DNA from: a virus | Length of the DNA: 64,000 nt | Reading direction: 5' to 3' (one strand) | Virus record (IMG/VR): IMGVR_UViG_3300042691_012617 | Span: 1 to 64,000 of that record | Shown here: positions 58,506 to 64,000 of the stretch, in pieces | Position numbering within the stretch: the first letter of the stretch is position 1 | How the letters are laid out: every line of letters starts with the position of its first letter | The notes under the pieces: model-generated | Database searches by the model: none | The model's input: only the letters and a program-made list of their open reading frames with translations | Told to the model about the DNA's origin: nothing | Position numbers and translations under genes: made by a program

Positions 58506-59552
58506 ATGGATATCCTCGGAAACCTACAAGCAACACGGGCAAGAGCCGCATACCAATCGTATGTCGGAAATCCCGACCCATCGTTTCAAGATTCTGTCTA
58601 CGGGCGGGCGCGTGAAACGGGATGGGCGGCGGGTAATCGTTGGTTGGTTATGGTGTTCCCAAACCAAGCGGTGAGAGACGGCATCGGCATGAATTTTGTT
58701 CCTGATGTCGCCCGATTGGCTACCACATGCAAGTCGATCAACCTCAATGAACAGACTTGGTATAGCACCGAGCAGAACTATATCAACGCAGGCCCGAACC
58801 GTGTGTTTCCTTACAAGAGAAACACCAACAATGCTTCGGGCATCAAGGTGCAGTTCAATGTCGGAACAGACATGTTTGAAAAGGAATTCTTTGAGGGGTG
58901 GTTGCGGTACATTCAAAATCCATACACGCGGCAATGGAAGTTCTACGATGACTACGCCAAGGACAGTTTCATCTATCTGCTCCTCCTGCCGAACCATGTG
59001 CAGAACTTCGCCATGGCAATGGAAGCCATGTATCAGGGCAAGGTTGTCGGCTACAAGTTTACCGAAGTCTATCCGTTCTCCATGAACATGAACGGTGGAA
59101 ACCTGAACTACAACAATGTACAGGAGCCGTTGTTCTCTGACATCGGATTCATGTACCATGACATGATCCCGCTTCAGGAAGAAACGATTAAGTACGACAA
59201 CATCATTCCAACAGTCACCGATACGGGTTACCCCGTGATTGAGCGGGATCGCTACAAGGACATCCTCACGGCAAGCCAAGCGGGTATCGACAAGGCTGTC
59301 AATGGATTTGCCCTCGGTACGATTGCAGAACGGGCGGCGTTCAACAACATTCGTCAACAGCAACGCAGCGTCCTACAGGCTTATGTCAAGCAACTAGAGG
59401 AATACAAGGTGGATGATCTGCCGCGTGGCGTGGATGGAAGAGTGGTCTATTCCACACCGCGTCAAGGTGGACTCGACTTGGGTCTGACTCTCCTGTCACA
59501 GACTCAAGGCTTTTTCGGTGCAGGATTCTTTGGAAACGGATTTTTACCCTAA
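58506..59552 (+). CDS. gp54: Baseplate tube initiator gp54-like
   Basis: 348 residues. NRWLVMVFPNQAVRDG, FNVGTDMFEKEFFEGWLRYI followed by QNPYTRQWKFYDDYAKD, and FTEVYPFSMNMNGGNLNYNN with FSDIGFMYHDM have the tube-fold arrangement of T4 gp54 (FRMDSE...MQDWVNSVQDP...FTGCIPISVSAPELSYDG...FDVTFAYR). gp54 starts tube growth on the baseplate. No clear ribosome site precedes the ATG. Tail function and tube fold are fairly sure; the exact T4 equivalence less so. Confidence 0.7.
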   Translation: MDILGNLQATRARAAYQSYVGNPDPSFQDSVYGRARETGWAAGNRWLVMVFPNQAVRDGIGMNFVPDVARLATTCKSINLNEQTWYSTEQNYINAGPNRVFPYKRNTNNASGIKVQFNVGTDMFEKEFFEGWLRYIQNPYTRQWKFYDDYAKDSFIYLLLLPNHVQNFAMAMEAMYQGKVVGYKFTEVYPFSMNMNGGNLNYNNVQEPLFSDIGFMYHDMIPLQEETIKYDNIIPTVTDTGYPVIERDRYKDILTASQAGIDKAVNGFALGTIAERAAFNNIRQQQRSVLQAYVKQLEEYKVDDLPRGVDGRVVYSTPRQGGLDLGLTLLSQTQGFFGAGFFGNGFLP

Positions 59553-59574
59553 CTTTTCGTCATAGGAGATCGTT

Positions 59575-60282
59575 ATGTCACTCGCAGGAATTATCGCTTC
59601 AACGCCAAAACACCAAACAACTCTTCCCGTCAGCGGAAAGAAGATCGAATACCGACCCTTCATCGTCAAGGAAGAGAAGATCCTTCTCATGGCGGCTGAG
59701 AGCAAGGACGAGAAGACAATCAACACAGCCATCCGCGATGTGATCTCCGCATGCACAGGCGGGGCTGTGGATGTCTTCAAGTTGCCATTGGTAGACATGG
59801 AGTATTTGTTCCTGCAACTCCGCAGCCAATCCGTTGGTGAGACTGCCAAGCCAAATGTCAAGTGTTCAAAGTGTGAACTCCCGACTGAGGTTGAGATCAA
59901 CCTGAAGGAGATTCAACCGATCACCGATCCAAACCATAAGAAGATCATCCCTGTTGTCGGGGATATCAGCGTGGTCATGAAGTATCCCACAGTCGATGAC
60001 CTGAAGGATATTGACTCGCAGAGTGACATTGAAAAGGCACTCACCCTGTTGGTCAAGTCAATCGACAAGGTCTATCAGGGTGAGAAGATCTTCAATGCCT
60101 CGGAAATGGATCCCAAGGAAGTTCGTGGATTCATCGAAGAGATGACGCAGGAACAGTTCAAGAAACTCTTCTCCTTCGTGGAAACGATGCCCAAGTTGGA
60201 GAAGCAAGTTCAATTCAAGTGCAAGCATTGTGGTCATGAGAACAACTCGACTCTGAGGGGGATCACAAGTTTTTTCTCCTAG
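59575..60282 (+). CDS. gp26: gp26-like baseplate hub/tail assembly protein
   Basis: 235 residues. TTLPVSGKKIEYRPFIVKEE followed by KILLMAAESKDEKTINTAIRD and LPLVDMEYLFLQLRSQSVGE is the T4_baseplate (gp26) family. Two zinc-knuckle pairs are visible: C97-x2-C100 and C216-x2-C219-G-H. It sits directly before the tape measure gene. Its last codons contain T-TTT-TTC (60270-60276), a canonical -1 slippery heptamer; a slip would replace the last residue and add 64 codons. That is the layout of tail assembly chaperones, so the hub label may be incomplete. Confidence 0.85.
   Translation: MSLAGIIASTPKHQTTLPVSGKKIEYRPFIVKEEKILLMAAESKDEKTINTAIRDVISACTGGAVDVFKLPLVDMEYLFLQLRSQSVGETAKPNVKCSKCELPTEVEINLKEIQPITDPNHKKIIPVVGDISVVMKYPTVDDLKDIDSQSDIEKALTLLVKSIDKVYQGEKIFNASEMDPKEVRGFIEEMTQEQFKKLFSFVETMPKLEKQVQFKCKHCGHENNSTLRGITSFFS
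60270..60276 (+). promoter_or_regulatory. Predicted -1 ribosomal frameshift site
   Basis: T TTT TTC in the gp26 frame, one codon before the TAG at 60280. A -1 shift enters a frame open from 60240 to 60470. GAGGGGG about ten bases upstream could act as an internal Shine-Dalgarno stimulator. Confidence 0.7.
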
Positions 60283-60470
60283 CCTCCACCCATGACAACT
60301 TGTTCAACATGCTCTCTGTGAACTTTGCGATGATGCAAAACTTCAACTACACGCTAGTTGATCTAGAGAGCATGATGCCATGGGAGCGGAGGGTTTATAT
60401 CGATTTGCTGATGCAACACTTGAAGGAAGAGAAGGAGCGAATGGAGTCTTTGAAGAGCCAAAGACAGTAA
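60276..60470 (+). CDS. -1 frame extension of gp26 (tail chaperone-like)
   Basis: About 64 codons after the shift: LLASTHDNLFNMLSVNFAMM, then QNFNYTLVDLESMMPWERRV and YIDLLMQHLKEEKERMES. The MMPWER-x-YxxLLxxHLxEE pattern recurs next to gp26 in T4-likes. The frame has no ATG with a ribosome site: the first ATG (60309) falls inside the conserved part and lacks one. The gp26 fusion would be about 298 residues. This matches the G-GT type product needed to fold the tape measure protein, the next gene. If the site is not used, the segment would need an internal start. Confidence 0.6.
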   Translation, partial: LLASTHDNLFNMLSVNFAMMQNFNYTLVDLESMMPWERRVYIDLLMQHLKEEKERMESLKSQRQ

Positions 60471-60482
60471 AGGGACAGATAG

Positions 60483-63176
60483 ATGGCTGAACCAACACAA
60501 GGCAATCCCACACCACCGAACAACCAAGACGGTATTACACCACCTATGTCGAATGATGTTGCAACCAAAGCATTCGATAAGTTTTTCGCTGAGATGGAAG
60601 ACTTGAAGAAGACCATCGAAGGCTCCAAGAAAATCCTTGAGACACAAAAGAAACTTCAGGCGGATCTGAACAAAGCATCCCTCATTGAGCAGAAAGCGCG
60701 AAACGCTGTCACAGAGGGAATGAAGAAACTGGACAAGGAAAACGAAAAGTATAGAGACAAACAAGGAAATTGGCTAGCAGAGACAGAAGCGATGCAAGCC
60801 AAGTATGCCGCCGACATGGAAGAACTCCACAAGGCGCACCTAGAGACCGAAGATAGTTTCTTCAAGGCATCTGATGCGTTGATGGAAAACACAAAAGCCA
60901 TGGGGCAGATGAAGGACGCGACACAGTCTGCGCTGTTTGGTTTGCGCGATCTTCGTGACATGGTGCGTGAGTTTGATCCCGAAGTGGCGGCAGGATTGAG
61001 CAAGGCATATGGCGAAGCCGCCAATCTTGTGGTTAAATCTAACAAGGATTTTGATGCCGCCAATTCTGAAATTGCAAGGACATCGGGCGAAGAACTTGAA
61101 AAGGCGTTGGGCGAAATGGCAGATGGTCTGCGTAAAGCAAACAACGCAGAGATGCACGAAGAAGCAATCAAGGCTCAAGAGAAGATATTTGATGCTCAAA
61201 AAGAATTTGCAGAACAAACCAAGAAACTCGCTGATGAGATGTCAACTACCGAAATTGCCCAAGAACTTGGTGCAGGCGGTGGCGTTGTCGGGTTGAGAGA
61301 TATCAAAGCAGAGGTAGATGACCTTAGTGGTCTCACCGACAAAGCAGTCGCTCTCTACAAGGCAAAGAACAAAGAGGCGACTGACAGCGATGTCAAGAAG
61401 TATAAGGAAGAGTTCATCTATCAGCAGAAGTCTTTGATTCAGCAGAGACTTGAGCAAAAGTTCAACAAGGAAATTGATGAGCAGAGAAACAAGCGAATCC
61501 TGAAGATCATGGAGGAGAAAAAAGTCTCCAAGGATGTCGCGGCAAAGATCGACAGCGGAAGCAAAGAAGGCAAGCAGGCCGATGCTGACATGATCAAGCG
61601 GCACGAAGACACAATGAAGGGCTTCGAAAGCCTCAATGCCACTCAACTTGCGATGCTAGAGAATGCCAAGGACAGCGACATGAAGTTGGCTGAAAGGGAA
61701 GCAGAAGCAGCCAATGACTATCCGCCTTGGGCACAACCACTCATAGATGGAATTGCTAGTCTAAAGGACACAATGGGTGGCATGTTCAAGAAAGAGGACG
61801 GGTGGTTTAAGACCATCCTCCTAATTTTGTCCGTGACTATAGGGGCAGTTCTAGGATACATCTTCTACAAAGTGATGTTCATCTTTAACATCGTCAAGGG
61901 TATCTTTGGCTTGCTCACGCACCTTCCATTTGGAATTGGCAAAGCAATTGGGGGAATATTTGCAAAACTCGGCGGTGTTGGTGGCGGTATTGCAAAAATG
62001 TTTAGCGGCGTTGGAAGTAAGTTGGGTCTTTTCGGAGAAGGGATTGCCAAGGTTTTTCCATTCATTGGACGATTGGGAACCGCTTTCAAATTTGGCTTCC
62101 AAATCCTAGGAAAGGCATTCTTCTACATCCAACTTGTAGTAGATGCCATCTTTGGTGCATACAAGGGTTTCCAACAGTTGGGCAATATCAAAGGTTTGAT
62201 CATGGGTGCAATCGCTCAGATCATCAGCGGGCTTACATTTGGACTGCTCGACTTCCAAAGCATCTTCGATTTCTTCAACACAACCATGAGCGGTGTATTC
62301 GATGGAATCGCGGGTGTGTTTGAACCAATCGTTGAGTTTTTCGGAAAGGCATATGACAACTTGACGAATGCCTTCTCGCGTGTGATGGCAGTTTTTCAAG
62401 GAGAGGGGTCTATCTTCACCAAGATATTCAAAGTCATTCAGATCGGCATCACAACAACAGTCAAGAACCTCGTCGCGTTCATAGGAGCGGCAATAAAGAC
62501 TGTTTTCAATGCTGTTGTTGTATTGCCTTTCAAGATTGGTGAGTTTATCGGTGAGATGCTTGTCAAGTTGGCAGAATTGACATATGACGCTTTTGTATCT
62601 CTGTGGGATTGGATCTCTAGTGGTCGAATCTTGGCAGATGTCGCAAACTTTGGTACTTGGCTTTATGACGAACTAATCGGATTCTTCGCAGGAATCATCA
62701 ATGCAATCGCTGACGGCTTGGGTGAAATCCCAATCGTTGGTGGCTACATCAAGGAAGCATTGGGCGGCGGTGCGGGTGGAGATGGTCTACAGACTGCGGT
62801 TGAGAAGAGTGCTGAAGTTGTAAAAGAGGCACAGCAAAGCGCAGACACTATGGCGACAAACGCTACCACACCAACTCAAAGTAGTGCCGTGCAGTTTGTA
62901 AACACTCCTATAACGCCGATTGCAACTCCAAGCGGTAAAGTACAATTTGCTGCTCCCTCTTATAATGCTAATACTGTCAATACGGCAACGATGAACACAG
63001 CAACAGCAAGAATGGAAGCCACAAACCAAGGTGGCACCGCTGTCATCAACACCCCGACTACAAACAATGTCATGAGTGGCGGTGGTGGCGAGAGCAATGT
63101 GCTGATGCCGACAAACAACAGAAACACGGAACCGACATTCCGCGCCCTGCTGTTTCAGGATTGTCCTGCCCTATAA
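60483..63176 (+). CDS. gp29: Tape measure protein
   Basis: 897 residues, ribosome site GGGACAG near the ATG. Residues about 20-420 are charged coiled coil (KILETQKKLQADLNKASL, then IEQKARNAVTEGMKKL). From about residue 443 it has hydrophobic, possibly membrane-inserting helices (TILLILSVTIGAVLGYIFYK and more), Gly-rich turns, then a polar, Thr/Asn-rich tail ending RALLFQDCPAL. Length, composition and position after the gp26 pair mark it as the tail length ruler (T4 gp29, 590 residues). At about 0.15 nm per residue, a tail near 130 nm would be expected. Confidence 0.85.
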   Translation: MAEPTQGNPTPPNNQDGITPPMSNDVATKAFDKFFAEMEDLKKTIEGSKKILETQKKLQADLNKASLIEQKARNAVTEGMKKLDKENEKYRDKQGNWLAETEAMQAKYAADMEELHKAHLETEDSFFKASDALMENTKAMGQMKDATQSALFGLRDLRDMVREFDPEVAAGLSKAYGEAANLVVKSNKDFDAANSEIARTSGEELEKALGEMADGLRKANNAEMHEEAIKAQEKIFDAQKEFAEQTKKLADEMSTTEIAQELGAGGGVVGLRDIKAEVDDLSGLTDKAVALYKAKNKEATDSDVKKYKEEFIYQQKSLIQQRLEQKFNKEIDEQRNKRILKIMEEKKVSKDVAAKIDSGSKEGKQADADMIKRHEDTMKGFESLNATQLAMLENAKDSDMKLAEREAEAANDYPPWAQPLIDGIASLKDTMGGMFKKEDGWFKTILLILSVTIGAVLGYIFYKVMFIFNIVKGIFGLLTHLPFGIGKAIGGIFAKLGGVGGGIAKMFSGVGSKLGLFGEGIAKVFPFIGRLGTAFKFGFQILGKAFFYIQLVVDAIFGAYKGFQQLGNIKGLIMGAIAQIISGLTFGLLDFQSIFDFFNTTMSGVFDGIAGVFEPIVEFFGKAYDNLTNAFSRVMAVFQGEGSIFTKIFKVIQIGITTTVKNLVAFIGAAIKTVFNAVVVLPFKIGEFIGEMLVKLAELTYDAFVSLWDWISSGRILADVANFGTWLYDELIGFFAGIINAIADGLGEIPIVGGYIKEALGGGAGGDGLQTAVEKSAEVVKEAQQSADTMATNATTPTQSSAVQFVNTPITPIATPSGKVQFAAPSYNANTVNTATMNTATARMEATNQGGTAVINTPTTNNVMSGGGGESNVLMPTNNRNTEPTFRALLFQDCPAL

Positions 63177-63189
63177 CACAACAGCCGCC

Positions 63190-63210
63190 CATTTCTGAGC
63201 GGCAGTCGTG
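63190..63210. terminator. Hairpin between convergent tape measure and gp32
   Basis: GCCGC...GCGGC hairpin in the short convergent gap (63177-63238). There is no good T-run in either direction, so it may be weak. Confidence 0.3.
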
Positions 63211-63238
63211 CGCCTCCACGGCATGGGTTGATTAAGAC

Positions 63239-64000
63239 TCACTCATCGTCATCTGCCAACTTCTTAAAGTAGGCAAACGCATCCTCGTCCTCATCCTCAG
63301 TCTTTGCTGCCTTCGCAGGAGCCTTCTTGGGAGCCTTCTCCTCGGAGACGGGAGCCGCGGCCTTCATCTTGCTACGGAAATCCTCAGGCTCTGCCTCCTC
63401 GGCACGGGCAGCGGAACCCTCGCTCGTACCGCCCTTGAGAACCTGATCCATGCGACCCTTCAGTTCCTCGTAGGACTTGAACTGATCGGCACCGACGAAC
63501 GCCTGTAGCGGATACTGCATCTTCCACAGGGTTTCCAGTTGCTTGTCGTTGCCATCGAAGAGTTCCGATGCGGGTTGGAACGCGCTCTTCTCGTAGGACA
63601 CATAACCGTCCACCATAGCCGCCTTCAACTTGAAGTTAGCACCCTGCCAAAAGTCAAAGGGATTGATCTTCGGCTCGTCATCGGTTGGGTTCATGGCATC
63701 CTGCAACTTGTCGAAGATCTTCTTACCGAACTTGAACAGGAAGACCTTGCCTTCGTTGTCGCGGTTGGTTGGATCGTTGACAACAAGAATGTTGGCGATG
63801 TACGACAACTTGCGCTTCCGATCACGGGCGATGCCCTTGTTCGACTCAAGTCCGCTGTTCCAAAGTTCGTTGTTCGCCTCGCAGATCGGGCACTTCTTCC
63901 CAATCGTGGTTGGGCAGTTGTCGATGAGCCAACCACCCTTGCCTTGGAAGCCGTGGCTAAAGAGCCGCACCCAAGGAATGTCCTCGCCTTCGACGGGCGG
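63239..64000 (-). CDS. gp32: Single-stranded DNA-binding protein gp32, 5' end cut by window
   Basis: 253 residues are visible; the frame continues past the right edge. The zinc site is a His in LFSHGF, then DNC, KKCPIC (H-x12-C-x7-C-x2-C), as in gp32. KRKLSYIANILVVNDPTNRD, then KVFLFKFGKKIFDKLQDAMN and INPFDFWQGANFKLK are diagnostic of the OB-fold core. The C-terminal tail is acidic (TEDEDEDAFAYFKKLADDDE) and would recruit replication and repair partners. It converges with the tape measure gene, 62 bases away. Confidence 0.93.
   Translation of the reverse strand, partial: PPVEGEDIPWVRLFSHGFQGKGGWLIDNCPTTIGKKCPICEANNELWNSGLESNKGIARDRKRKLSYIANILVVNDPTNRDNEGKVFLFKFGKKIFDKLQDAMNPTDDEPKINPFDFWQGANFKLKAAMVDGYVSYEKSAFQPASELFDGNDKQLETLWKMQYPLQAFVGADQFKSYEELKGRMDQVLKGGTSEGSAARAEEAEPEDFRSKMKAAAPVSEEKAPKKAPAKAAKTEDEDEDAFAYFKKLADDDE

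Overview
The window is a contiguous piece of a T4-like myovirus genome (Caudoviricetes, Straboviridae/Kyanoviridae-like). The structural genes from gp53 down to gp23 follow T4/cyanophage order (53-27-5-PAAR-25-6-7-8-fibres-13-14-15-16-17-18-19-20-21-22-23). T4-type late promoters (CTAAATA/TATAAATA) precede many of them. Genes are packed head to tail and often overlap by 1-20 bases. No gene-free stretch exceeds 300 bases; the longest is 4777-5013.

Host hint: two late accessory genes point away from the usual proteobacterial or cyanobacterial hosts. One encodes a secreted protein with a PEP-CTERM-like tail (PTPG, a hydrophobic GLAGL segment, RRRR). The other encodes a protein with two cohesin-like modules. 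This tail style is, to my knowledge, typical of Planctomycetota such as Phycisphaerae. A planctomycete host is therefore an inference, not something the sequence proves.

Layout. (1) 1-11.24 kb, plus strand: small accessory genes. Several sit behind sigma70-like promoters sharing a CTTGAC -35 box (1531, 4979, 8386, 10274, 10515) and are closed by intrinsic terminators. Embedded among them are late-promoted cassettes: fcl-gmd (GDP-L-fucose synthesis), the PEP-CTERM-like protein, and a small membrane protein coupled to the cohesin-like protein. (2) 11.23-28.7 kb, minus strand: a lipoprotein with three membrane segments, two extra tail-tube-like proteins, major capsid gp23, scaffold gp22, protease gp21, five small head-region proteins, portal gp20, tube gp19, sheath gp18, terminase gp17/gp16, and neck proteins gp15/14/13. 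(3) 28.7-57.4 kb, minus strand: two large collar-type fibres with a glycosyltransferase between them, a DUF4815-like giant structural protein, baseplate wedge gp8/7/6/25/53, a PAAR spike tip, gp5, gp27 and a gp48-like tube cap. (4) 57.4-63.2 kb, plus strand: gp4, an unknown protein, gp54-like, gp26 with a probable -1 frameshift extension, and the tape measure protein. (5) Right edge, minus strand: gp32 single-stranded DNA-binding protein, cut by the window.

Main points for a second look: a canonical T TTT TTC slippery site at the end of gp26 that would fuse it to an ATG-poor downstream frame just before the tape measure gene (tail assembly chaperone layout); five late promoters placed so that the start codon falls on or within three bases of the predicted transcript start (leaderless mRNAs); a gp4 gene without any ATG, GTG or TTG at its homologous start; and the PEP-CTERM-like and cohesin-like accessory genes. 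All family assignments come from reading the translations; no search was run.
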